64,000 bases of DNA. Origin: Calycina herbarum (Eukaryota; Ascomycota; Leotiomycetes; Helotiales; Pezizellaceae). Shown here in pieces: positions 50,135 through 61,164 of the stretch (position 1 is its first letter; every line of letters begins with the position of its first letter). The stretch spans positions 310,001-374,000 of the forward strand of contig LLEY01000055.1 in NCBI GenBank assembly GCA_001414485.1, given 5' to 3'. The notes under the pieces are model-generated. The model searched no databases, was not told the origin of the DNA, and saw only the letters and a program-made list of their open reading frames with translations. The position numbers and the translations under genes are program-made.

Positions 50135-51425
50135 AAGTGATGGGATGGGATTTATTTTCCTGATTAGCTTGTGAGGGCTGTGAAGGTGTGATATCTTACC
50201 AGGTAGACTTGTTTACTGTCATATCTCCAACGCATGTTACGGATTCAACCTACGAAAAGAATGCAAAAGGTGAAAGAACCAAAACAAATAAAAAAGTCAA
50301 CACAAGGGGCAAAAGAAAGATGAGAGTCAGACTACTCAGGCATGCCAGATGCCACATGGTGAATACTCGAGACACGCCATGATGACAAGGACCAAAAAAT
50401 AGCAAAAAACCTGCGTACTCTTGCGAGCCGGCCAAGTCAAACACAGCATTACCTGGGTTATATTTTAGGCTGTCAATCCTACACTAGTTTACACGTTAAT
50501 GCGCAGGCACCCGTATCAAAGATACCGGTGTTGCCTGTATGACCGTTAGGCCACATAGGCTTCTTTACAATTGACTGGCAGGGCTACGCTTATTTGAAAC
50601 CTTTAAGTTTGTTTTGTTTTGTGGGCCCTAGGTGGGACAGGTGGGTGTACTTAGTTGATATCACTTTCAATTGAATACACCAGATGAGATAAACTCATAA
50701 ACTCCTCTTATAGGGCCATCACAATACTAACACCCAGCCAGATAAACTGATGTTTTACAAGCCGCATATATGAAGATTAGGGCGAGGCGAATATATACTT
50801 AAGTATCAGTGAATATCTCCCCTTGCTCAAGGATTCTATGTAAGGCTACGTATGACTACATATGACCTTTTAAATTCATTCAACATTTCAAACTTCTTCC
50901 CATTTTCCAGCAGTGAACCATTGTGTAAATGCTTTCAAATTCATGCCATCGCGTCTCTTAACTCTGGGGATCTCATTGTATCTCCCCCCCCCCAAAAAAA
51001 AATCACAAAAAAAAGGCAAAAAGCAAGCTCCCATTCGAGCCCCGAAAACTCTGCAACCTGGAGGTATTGCTCCACTGAGGATTCCAGTCTCAAGAAGTTG
51101 GTATTCTAGCATGTAGTTAGACGGGTAGCTCAACTCTATCGACCCGTTAGGACTTCCGCCAGGCCCAGCCATTAGCAGCCAAGCACGAGAGAGATATAAA
51201 AGGAACACAACTGCGCCGTTGCACCATTGTGACCTTTTTGTCTTTTGCTTGAGACAACGGTGTGGTTATTTGATATTATGGAGGGAGATTGGGATGTGTG
51301 GGTAGTTTCTAGGTGGGGACTGAGAACGAATGATATTTGAGGTAGAGGAGTGTAAAAGAGTGAATATCATATTTTCAATCGCAACCAAAGCCTACCCACC
51401 CTCTCGTGCCTCCTCACTCTCTCCC
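50135..51425. other. Intergenic, 1.29 kb, no gene seen
   Basis: Contains a homopolymer tract of C followed by A runs at about 50987-51015. The two flanking genes converge here. No open frame with family features was found. Confidence 0.5.
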
Positions 51426-53002
51426 CTACTTCCCAACCCCAGCCAACCTCACAGGGTGGAAAGCCTCCGGTGCTAAATAAGTAGTAACATCCAACTCGCC
51501 CCCCTTCTTAAAAAGACAAGAGACATAAGTTTGTAACCCCTGTCCCTCATCCAATCTCCTATGCTCAGCAAGACTCTCAAGCATATTCAAATACCTCTCA
51601 CAATACTCTCCTCTCCCTTTGGACTCCATCCATCCCATGATTCCCTTTGCGAGACTGAGATCATCGCGGCCGTAACGACGGACGGGGGTATAGAACTTGA
51701 TTTCTGGACGGGAAGCACCGGGTGCGATGTCGAAGTAGTATAGGTACCCAGATAGCAAAATGGGGAGTTCGACAAAGTTGGATGCAGCGGAGGGATCGTA
51801 TTGTTCTGCCGACGGCACCTCCGCATCGGAGAGGAAATCAGATGGTAATCCAGAAATGGCTTTGATGAGTTCATGTAAATCCTTCAATTGCTCATTGACC
51901 CCTGTGATTCGTCCACCCATAGTCATGATCTCCCTCACAGAATCAAAACTCGTCTTCGGACATTGGAAGTAAAACTTCATTCTCGAAGACTCAGGTTTCA
52001 CATTATCAACCGCTAACATAAAAGGATTGAGAGTTTTCCCTTCAGGACTGGTGGAGAGGAAGTCATGAAGCATGGCGCGAGCTGCATTCTCGGGGTCGAG
52101 CTGGGCGATTGCTGATTCCCAGTCCGCGAGGGGCATGAGACCTTGTTGGCCGATTTTACGGGGGGCGAAGTATGTTTTGAGGGAGAGACCTTTTCGCACG
52201 AATTCGAAGGCGAGGGACATGGTGGTTGTGAGATGGACTCCCGAGGCTGCTTCTTGCATGTATTTGGTTTTGTCGTGGTCGAAGAATGCGGAGAGGAAGT
52301 GGTTGAACCATGTGAGATCAACTTTTGGCATGATGGCACTTAGACGATGGAGAAGTTCTTGGGAGGCTGCTTGGTTGAGAGGGTCCAAAGCTGTGCCTGT
52401 GAACTGGTTGATGGGCTCCATTGTGAAACGGACATCTGGGTCACTGGTGGGGGTATTCCATTTCCAGGAGTATTCGATTGGAGTGCCATCGACAGTGAGA
52501 AGGGATCTCCATTTTGCGATGCCATCAGCAGGTGGTGCTGGGCCTAGATAGGGAACCTATGTATGGCATTAATTGGGGTTGTGTGACTTTTCTTCAGTTC
52601 AAGATCACTCACAGTCCAATTGTAGTGAAAGATGAGAGCTTCGACCTGCTTTTCCATCGAGTAGCCGGCCTCCTGCACCATTGCTGCCAAATGAGGACCT
52701 GTGAGCTGCCACCAGTAGTCGCTGTCTGGCGTACGAGGTGGAAGCCATTGAGACACGGCAACCCATGCCTTGGTTGGCTCCTTTGGTGCCGGGGTAGAAG
52801 TAGAAGCAGGTGTTGGTGCGGCCTCTGCAACAGCAGGAGAAGGAGCTGGAACTACTTCAAGATTCTCAACTACGGGCTCAGCCTATGTTGAATTAGAGAT
52901 TATACAACTACCTGGACACCACAAGATAGGTAAGGTCACGTGGGAATTGCAATTTACCTTGAAAGCTTCCATAGCGGGCGGTTGTTGGATGACTTCAGCC
53001 AT
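51426..53002 (-). CDS. DMATS-type aromatic prenyltransferase
   Basis: Soluble ABBA-fold enzyme that transfers a prenyl group to an aromatic acceptor such as an indole. About 481 residues. Exons: 53002-52958, 52882-52613 and 52556-51426; frame is continuous. An unusual Ala/Pro/Thr-rich N-terminal lead of about 50 residues precedes the DMATS domain (about 55-475). Domain features are YWWQLTGPHLAAMV, HYNWTVPYLG, a GTPIEYSWKWN segment (the Glu typically binds the indole or acceptor), MKFYFQC, YYFDIAP and IKFYTPVRRYG. These lie in the positions of the diphosphate-shield residues (Arg/Lys/Tyr). It is divergent from the SDR at 53576. DMATS enzymes usually define prenylated indole or phenol pathways; the acceptor here is unknown. 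Confidence 0.93.
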
Positions 53003-53575
53003 GATGAAGTTGTTTGATAGTATTTCGATATTGTCGATTAGAAGTTCACAGAAGAATGTTGACAATTACCTAGTTATCTCCACCAAAGGATCGGTCCACC
53101 CCTTTTTGACATGATGGCTCTCCAAAAGACCGAGTCGCCATGCCATGTTCAGGGGATACATTACGTGAATTTTGGGACCCGAAGACCAAAGACCAAAGAT
53201 ATCGGGCATTGATGGGGTGATTGGGATAGTGATGGGGATAGGGTAGTGTTGAGTGAGGGATGGAGGGACGGGAGTTGAAGCCCATGGAGTTCGGGATCTC
53301 GGTGACGTGTCTGACCAATCGGATTTAGTCGGATATTCCTCGTCTCTTCCTTTATACAACCCTTCAAATGTTGGAAGGGAAGGTGCAAGTACGACGAAAG
53401 TGAACACAAAATGAACCTCTTCCACTTCCATGAGAGTTCCCAGGCCTTTCCCCGAAACTCCTAAACTCTCAGCATCCTCGTTTCCTCGGACCAAACCTCC
53501 AACCTACAAACTCGAAATAGCTTCATTTTCAGCCCCTTGGCAACCCCGCCCCCGCCCTCGCCCCCGCCTTTCACT
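53003..53575. promoter_or_regulatory. Divergent promoter, DMATS prenyltransferase / SDR 4
   Basis: 573 bp between opposite starts. It is C/T-rich on the SDR side (53480-53575). Co-regulation of the two genes is inferred from the layout. Confidence 0.5.
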
Positions 53576-54457
53576 ATGTTCACCTCCAAATCCACTAAAC
53601 CAAGGGTTGTCATCACCGGCGCCAACAAGGGCATCGGCTTCTCCATCGCCCAACAACTTTCGCAAACTGGCAGATTCCACGTCCTCATGGGCGCGCGAGA
53701 CAACGACAAAGCAGTCACGGCAATCAAGCAACTCAAGGAGCTCGAACCCACCATCGCCCATGAAGATGTTTCCCCTTTGGTCATCGACATCGCCGACGAC
53801 TCCTCCATCGCCCAAGCCGCCAAATTCTTGAGCAATGAATACGGTTCAATCGCCATTCTCATCAACAATGCTGGTATCTCGTCGGGTCCAGAGGGCGCGA
53901 GTCTCCGTAATGACTTTCGTGCTGTCTTCGAGACCAACTTGTTCGGAACGGCGGTGGTCATTGACGCTTTCGTGCCACTCTTGAAAGCCGACAAGTATCA
54001 TGATAAGCGAATCGTCAACGTGGTGAGTTAATAGAACCTCACTTCAAAGAATTCAATACTAACATTTCCATCTAGACTACCGGCCTCGGTCAAATTGGCA
54101 TGGCCGGTAAACGTGACTTCCCATACAACGCCAAAGCCTTCCCAGCACCTGCTTATCGATGTAGCCGAGCTGGTGTCAATATGTTGACGGCCGTCTACTC
54201 GGTTCAACTGGCCGAAGAAAATATCTCGGTCATCTGTGCTGCGCCGTAAGAGCTTCCCGAATCATTATTCGGATCTAGTGTAGGCAATGGTAACTAACTT
54301 CTTTAGTGGCTTCTGTCGAACCGACTTCACCGGTGGACAGGGTGTCAAGGAGGCAAGTGATGGTGCCAAGGTCATTGTTCGTGCTGCCATTGAGGGTGAT
54401 CCGAAGGAGTTGTATGGTACTTTGGTTGCCGATGAGGGTACTCAATTCGGGTGGTGA
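53576..54457 (+). CDS. Short-chain dehydrogenase with altered catalytic residues (SDR 4)
   Basis: About 255 residues from Met 53576 (268 if the Met at 53537 is used; the extra residues are mostly Pro). Exons: 53576-54022, 54076-54245 and 54307-54457. TGANKGIG and NNAGIS mark a carbonyl-reductase-like SDR. Two catalytic positions differ. The usual VSSG is VTTG (Ser to Thr, formed across the first intron), and YxxxK is YRCSR (54150-54164), so the active-site Lys is Arg (CGA). The C-terminus, APGFCRTDFTGG and DEGTQFGW, is intact. It may be an enzyme with changed activity or a binding protein. It shares a promoter with the prenyltransferase. Confidence 0.88.
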
Positions 54458-54908
54458 TTTATGGTGGCAATGCATGACTGAAGTGATCTGAAGGTTGCGT
54501 TAGTGCATGGTTGGCCAACTGCAAGGGCTACTATTGATAAATGACTTTAATTTGATACCACTACTAAGCAATCTTTTTACTATGTTTTCAGATTAAAATC
54601 TAGAGTGAGCACCGTGTGCTATTTACTTCTTGGTATTTTTTTCTTACTGGAGCTATCTTGTCAAGAGAAATTGCAAGTCATTTTCTGCATGAATTACGGA
54701 AGCTAGTAAGCGAATCCACGTCGAGCAAGTGCAAGACGTGGTCTCGGGAACTCAAGAACAGAGGACTCGGTCTTAGGGCATTGCCAGCTTTTCCCCCAGA
54801 GCCAGGTTGAATAGTCACTGTACTTCGTACAACACCCTATCCCTACCCAAGCAAACTTTAACTCAAGACGCCCATCTTCAAAGCTTCTCTTCAATTTTCA
54901 ACCTCAAA
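54458..54908. other. Intergenic, 451 bp, no gene seen
   Basis: 3' end of SDR 4 and promoter of the FAD monooxygenase. Confidence 0.5.
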
Positions 54909-57672
54909 ATGTCTCCGCCCCACTCCCATTCCGCTTCGCCAATCAAAGTGTTGATCGTCGGTGGAGGTATCGCTGGTCTCACTTTGGCAAATGCTTTGGA
55001 AAAACCAGATGTGAACATCGAATATCTCCTTCTTGAGTCCAGAGACACCATTGCTCCCCAAGTCGGCGCCTCAATCGGACTCGCTCCAAATGGAAGTAGA
55101 ATCTTAGATCAACTTGGTTGTTATGAAGATATAGAAACGCTTTTGGAGCCCGTGAGAAGTGCTGGACTGCACGATAAGAATGGGAATGATTTGATCAAAG
55201 GAAGGAGTGATGCTTTTCAGCTTATTGGTGCTAGGTATGTATAGTTTGTGATGTGGGGGAAATTCGGAGAGGTTGCTGATCAGTTGGGGGTAGGACGAAT
55301 TACCCCGTCGCTTTTCTAGAGCGTCGGAGTGTGTTGCAAATCCTCGCGAATCATATCCAAAGAAAAGAATGTATCTTAGCCAACAAACGAGTCCAAAAAA
55401 TCTCACAAGACCCAAAAGGAGCAACAGTGTTCTGTACAGATGGTACACAATATCGCGGAGACATCGTAGTCGGCGCAGATGGAGTGAACAGTACTGTTCG
55501 TCACGAAATGTGGAGGGCAGCAGAGAGTCAACACACTTTTAACGTGAAGAAAGAAAGTGCTAGTAAGTCCAAACCCCCCCTTGAGATGAGAGAGTTTGAA
55601 GGACTAATGGATGAGAAAGCTATGAAAGCAGAATACAAATGCCTCTTCGGAATATCCTCCCCCATTCCTGGACTCGCAGCAGGTTATTACGACGTCACGC
55701 ATGCAAAAGACGTCTCAACCCTCGTCATAACAGGGAAAGGAGGGAAGGTTTACTGGTTCCTCTTCGCACTCATGGATCGTATTTACCAAAGCCACGAGAT
55801 CCCACATTTTACTCCAGAGGACGCTGCTGCATTCGCATCCAAGCATGGAGAATTACCAATTCTCCCAAATGGACTTGTGAAAATGCACCATCTATGGGAT
55901 TCCCATCAGAACACGAACTTAGTGGCTTTAGAAGAAGCAGATTTCAAACATTGGACGGAAGGAAGAATCGTTTGTCTAGGCGACAGCATCCACAAAATGA
56001 CGCCCAATTCCGGGAGTGGGGGGATGATGGCTATCGAATCCGCTGCTGCACTCGCTAACTCGCTCTACGCTCTCGCTAAGAGCTCTTCCTCTCCTCCAAA
56101 TCCAGTCGAAATTATCGCAGCTTTGAAGAATTTCGAAAAGGGGATGAAACCCCGCGCAAGCGAAGCGATTCGAGGGGCGGCCGAGGTGACGAGAATCCAA
56201 GCCTTGAAAGGGGTCAAGGAAAGGATTATTGCGCATTATATCATTCCCTACGCGGGAGATTTCGTCGTCAATCAAAGTTGTGAGAATTGGGTTGGGGCTG
56301 GGAAAATTGATTTCTTACCTTTGACAAGACGCTCGCTTACTGGATCTATGCCCTTCAACCCTTCACAAGGAATTGGGAAACAAGAATCTCGTTGGCCTAG
56401 GATTTTGAGAGCCCTACCGATGTTAATCATGGGATGGGCTTGTTTTCATATCATGTTCGGGATGGTGCCTTATGAAGAGGGATTCAAGATTCTGGGAGAG
56501 GGTGTGTATCGTTGGGGCGAGGGTCAGGAGTTAAAGCTCCTGGAGAAATTCTATCGCATCTCGTTTTTTGATGAACAAGCTAGACCAGGGACTTTGGTCA
56601 CGACACCTAGTCAGATGGGTGCTGATCCTGGGAGTTGGTTCCAGATGTTTTCTTTCCTAGCGGATTTCGGGGTTTGGTATGCTATTTTGCTCATCGAGGC
56701 TGCTCGGAGGGGGAACCAGTTTGGGGTTTTGAGATTGTATGTCCCTTCTTCCCTGACTCTCTCGCTCAAGACTTTGAAACTAATGACTTTTGGTGATGGG
56801 ATAGTGCATTCATATGGGGAATGTTCAACCTCCACGGAATCGGCGTCTTCGCTCCCCTTTACAATTTTGTGTATTACATCCTCACCCCCCTCTCAACATT
56901 CAAAGCCTCCGATATGAGGTTAACAGATCTGTCGTATACGAAAACAGTCCTTCCTATCATGGTTCTGATATATTACACTACATACCTCGACTCGTACCTC
57001 TCGCCCGTTCTACCACATCGACATATCGCAGCTTGGCTTTGGCGTATGTTTCCTATTGGGATTTGTTTGGGACAATGGTTCTCCACTCGTTTTATCCTAA
57101 CAAGTACTCTCAAACCGGATCGCCTTCATAATTCAATTAGGGATCTCCCAACTATCCGTCGTACAATCCTCATACTCTCAGCCTTTTCCACAGGTGTTTG
57201 GCTCTACACACTCCATTTCTCCCCCTACTCTCTACTCCAAATATTCATCCCTATCCCCATTTCCTCTTCTCACACCACATTTGAGGAGGCTATCAAGGAA
57301 ATGCTGAAATGGGATCAAGTCTTCTTCATGCTAGCAAATATTTTCTGGGTTTGGATGATGTTTTGGGATTTAAAACGGGCGGGGATGGTGAGTGTTAACT
57401 GGCTGGTGATTTTCCTTGTCCCAGTTCTTGGGACTGTGCTTGTGGGGAATGGAGGGATGGTTGGGGTTGGGTGGTTGGTGAGGGAGGAGATTTTGGCGGG
57501 GAGGAGGCATCGGGATGCGGTTGTTGAGGGGGGTGTTGGTTCTGGCAGGATTGGAGTTGAAAATGGGCATGGACTTGTGAATGGGCATGGATTTGTGAAT
57601 GGGCAGAACGGGAAGGCGGAGAAGGGGAGGAGCGTTAGGTTTGGGGTTTCGAGGGAGGAGAAACTTTGGTGA
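54909..57672 (+). CDS. FAD-dependent monooxygenase (PaxM-like) fused to a polytopic membrane domain
   Basis: About 878 residues. Exons: 54909-55234, 55294-56736 and 56805-57672; frame is continuous. Residues 1-470 form a group A flavin monooxygenase: GGGIAG (18-23), [10 protein letters not shown], and [10 protein letters not shown] (338-347) followed by GSGG. This is the form seen in PaxM/AusM-type epoxidases of meroterpenoid and indole-diterpene pathways. From about 480 on there are 7-8 hydrophobic helices, for example [49 protein letters not shown] and [16 protein letters not shown] Gly/Asn-rich tail with repeated NGHG ends the protein. PaxM-type enzymes are usually about 460-480 residues, so the membrane domain doubles the protein. 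It could be an anchor or a cyclase-like unit; I cannot tell which. Confidence 0.9.
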
Positions 57673-58313
57673 GTGGGTTGAGGTTGCCAAGCTAGGGTAG
57701 TATTTATTATGGCTATAGATAATAGTTACAGCTCCTCGGTTTATTCTCTCGGGAAATTCTACTTCGAGGCAAACTTCAAATGTCAACTTTCTTGCTCACC
57801 TGGCATGAAATCAACTCATGTGATTTCGTATGAAGTTGGGGAAATCTAAGTGGATTGCCTCTCCTGTATAGATATCCGTAAAAATCCATTGGACTCAGAC
57901 GAAGTTTGAGGACAAATATCAAGAGTGACTTGGGACCTCGGGCAACTCACGTGATGTCAGTGAAAGTGGATCAAAAACAATCTGATATAATCGAGAGGGG
58001 TTGGTGCACTGGCGTGTTTTGATTAAGTATGAGTTGAGTTTGCTTCGAAGAATTTCCGCAGGTGATTTAGATGACATTTCCAACAATCTTGCTCGGACGT
58101 TCCTCCAAGTGACTGCCATGACTTGCAAATGATTCACACTTATTTCTTGCAACGGGTTTGAAGTCTTTCTTTTTCAATCTCAAACTCCTTCGACATTGAT
58201 GTCTAAATAAATGCTCATATTCTATTACAATATGGATATCGAACTCCATCTCGATATCCATCCCCTATCTCCTAATTATCCGGATTGAAATTATCTTAAA
58301 GAGAGCCTGTATT
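57673..58313. other. Intergenic between convergent genes, 641 bp, no gene seen
   Basis: 3' flanks of the monooxygenase (plus) and the cupredoxin gene (minus). No supported gene. Confidence 0.5.
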
Positions 58314-59214
58314 CTAGTTGCCTTTCGCGGCGGCTTTTGCTCCTCCAGTTGCTTTTACTCCAGCTGCACCAGCTGCTTTTGCTGCTGCCTTTCTCGGGTG
58401 TTAGTTATCAACCATATGCTCCTAGAAGGAGGTGACTTACTCCCTTTCCAGCTTTAGCTCCTCCGCTTACTGCTGCGACCTTGCTAGTAGCCACCTGTCC
58501 CGTAGTTCCTCCAGCTGTCATCTTGGCTGGCACATTGGCTTTCGCTTTCGATGCTGCCTTAACAAGGGCGGCTTGGTCACCTCCTGCTGCTCTGTGGATT
58601 GAAAATTTGATCAGCAAAATGATTCTCAGGATCGGAAAGAAGGGAAGCAAGACGTACGGGTTGATTGTCATAACCATTCCCTGTTGACAATGTTGGGCCT
58701 GTGCGCAATACATGTACATTGGCGCCGAATCATCTGCCACTACCATGTTAAAGGTCTGGACTTTGGATGCTCCTGATTGCACTGGGACGAAACCACCTGT
58801 AGATGCTATCAGTCTCAAATTCAGGCCGATTCAAGACCTGTTCATTGTGGAGGGGAAAACATACTGTTGACGGCATTCGCGACTGGTTTACAAGGGGCTT
58901 GTGGCCCAGCTGACTGAGTGACAGTGTGGTTGGCTGACGCAAATTGGTATTGGATGGTATCACCCGCAGCCGCGGTGACCGTATTGGGTGTGAAGGTTAC
59001 GGCTTTGGCGTTGTTGAGATCTCCAACTACAACCGCCCAGGTTGCTGCTCCAGCTGCCGCGGCGCGAACAACTGTTGGGGTGTCGGTAATATCGACTGGA
59101 GAAGAGACTGGGGTATTGTTTTAGTATAAATCTGGCTGCAGGGAAGGAGATTGATGACGAACCTGCAGAACCAGCTGCGAAAACGGCAATCAACGAGACG
59201 GTATTGAAGAGCAT
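58314..59214 (-). CDS. Small secreted cupredoxin (blue-copper type) with Ala/Lys-rich tail
   Basis: About 219 residues from five exons: 59214-59163, 59107-58865, 58796-58658, 58591-58441 and 58388-58314; frame is continuous. A signal peptide (about 1-17, LFNTVSLIAVFAAGSA) is followed by a plastocyanin-like domain: DLNNAKAVTFTPNTVTAAAGD, ANHTV (His ligand) and YCAQAQHCQQGM, which gives Cys-x4-His-x4-Met, the other type 1 copper ligands. The last 70 residues are rich in Ala, Lys and Gly (AAKAAGAAG). Extracellular cupredoxins of this kind are common in fungi and often sit at the cell wall. No direct link to the prenyltransferase genes is evident. Confidence 0.88.
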
Positions 59215-60325
59215 TTTGACGATTATTGATTAAATTCTAAGAAGTGAAAGCAAAAGTTGGAAGTAGAATTTAGAAGCTTGAAAGAGAAGTAGAAGCTCGA
59301 AGAAAGAAGAAGTATTAAAAATGATTGGTGTTTAGAAGTTGATAATGAGAATGGAATAAACCGATGGCGATCAGGCTAAGACTTATATATCATCATCCGC
59401 CACCTGGCATAGCCATCGTGTTACCGGTAGGTGATGGAAGAAACGAGCATAAACGCATATCGCCTATAGGAAACACCGTCCAAAGATCTGGACTTCTCAA
59501 ACGGAGATGTAATTTCAAGACTTGTTGGAAAGATCAGATCAAACTGAGCAAAATACAAGAAGAGGGATCTGAGAATCTGAAAAGAGACGAATAATCGAGT
59601 CCCTTGCCATCTCAATCTATCTAACTCTATGCGGTTTTTGCAGGGCTCGCCTAATCGAAATACCGATTTCTGATTGGATGCGCTATGAAACCAGAAAGTC
59701 TAAACATTGAGGAACGTGATGAAATGAAACCAAATGCGCGCGAACGGACGTCGCCATTGCCGGTAACCGTTCTCTACCAAGCTTCATCGTCCGCCGGGAG
59801 ATCGGCCGATCCAATGGGGCGGAAGGTAGACTGTCCGAAGAGCGATTGAGCCAATGAGAAGAAATGGTAGGAACAAGCTGGATTGGTCCGAAAAACAAAG
59901 GGACGTCTCGAGCGCAGCAAGTTGGAGGACGAGGACCTCGGTGTGGCCTCAGTTGTGTTAGAGTATCGAGCCAGATGACACCAACATATCGGATGTTAAG
60001 TGGTGATGGCGTTGGGCAGACGAGATCCGAAGAGTTTGGGCATGTACAGCCGTGAGAGGATTGATAATGAGGCTCAAGGTTTTCAAACTAAAACATTGGT
60101 CCACTGCCAGTGGCGGTCTCCCAGAGCTCTCCTGGGCAGACGAAGTTCGTCGTCCCGCGCCAATCGCGAAGCTCAATGCCAAGCCCCATAAATGAATTCT
60201 ACAATAGGAAACCTTGGGAGCAGGTTGCAAAAAGGTTGCATAGATATCCCTCCCGCTGTCAAAGGAGATGCCAGCTCACATTGGATTTGGCTGATATGTT
60301 AAATCCAGTCAAAAAGAAGTCAAAA
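59215..60325. other. Intergenic, 1.1 kb, no gene seen
   Basis: Promoter side of the cupredoxin gene. Composition is normal. No supported gene before the 5S sequence. Confidence 0.5.
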
Positions 60326-60443
60326 ACATACAACAGCAGGTATTCGCTGGTGGTCACCCACCCAACTACTAATCTGCCGATCTGAGGCTTGTGTATAACA
60401 GAGCGGACAGGATGCTTAATTTTCCTTAGTCTATGGTACACTA
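60326..60443 (-). rRNA. 5S ribosomal RNA (possibly a pseudogene at its 5' end)
   Basis: Read on the minus strand, the sequence carries hallmark fungal 5S segments: GCATCCTGTCCGCTCTG, TTAGTAGTTGGGTGGGTGACC, CACCAGCGAATACCTGC and TGTTGTATG, followed by a T-run that serves RNA polymerase III termination. The length of about 118 nt fits. The first 20 nt (GTGTACCATAGAC...) match the usual start poorly, and a few positions look like C-to-T changes, so it may be degenerate. Dispersed single 5S genes are normal in filamentous ascomycetes. Confidence 0.8.
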
Positions 60444-61164
60444 GCCTTAGATTAGTAAGTAACACAGGTTCTCAAATCTAGGATTATAAAGACAGAGAAG
60501 CTGTTAACATACGTAGCTGATACCGCTTTTATATTACTAAAAACTTAGAATTAAGACTTAACTATTAGCCTCTTATTAGATACTATAGTATTATACTTAG
60601 ACGCTTTAGATATAACGTTATATACTATATATAAGTCTAGTATAGACGCTTATAATAAGTCTATAATTGTCTACGCTTATAGTAAGAGTCTGAAATATAT
60701 CTATATATAATATTATATATACTTCTAGTAGATTAGATATAAATAGACTAGGAGATATATCTATAGACTACGACTAAATATCTTATATAGCTAGCTAGTA
60801 GGTTCTTTATATAAAGGTTAAAATCTATCTATTATTCTCTTACTTATTCTTACTATTTAATCTACTCTAAAGTATAATAATAGTTATATTAATATCTTCT
60901 AAAATTAAGCTAGAAAACTCTCTAGGAATTAATTTATAGATATCTTTTCTCTTTATACTCTTTATATTAGATACTATAACTTAACTCTAAAGTCTCTTAC
61001 TATTCTCTTTTCTAAGAGTCTATTACTATTATATTTTATCTTAATCTTCTATTTAACTCTTCTATTTATCTTTATTTAAATCTACTTCTTAGCTCTTCTC
61101 TTTCTAGTTATATAAGAAATTAGTCTTAAATAGTAATTAGTAATATTAAAAATATTTAAGTATA
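60444..61164. other. RIP-mutated AT-rich DNA, unidentified repeat
   Basis: From about 60.48 kb the sequence turns AT- and TA-rich with few CA or TG dinucleotides, like the central block. It is probably transposon remnant; the family was not recognised. Confidence 0.6.

Noticed and set aside
51000..51110. tRNA-like segment containing ATTCGAGCCCC
   Set aside because: No matching acceptor, D or anticodon arms could be folded around it.
55639..56058. Plus-strand frame inside the FAD monooxygenase
   Set aside because: Out-of-frame shadow of a gene with clear FMO motifs in the other frame.
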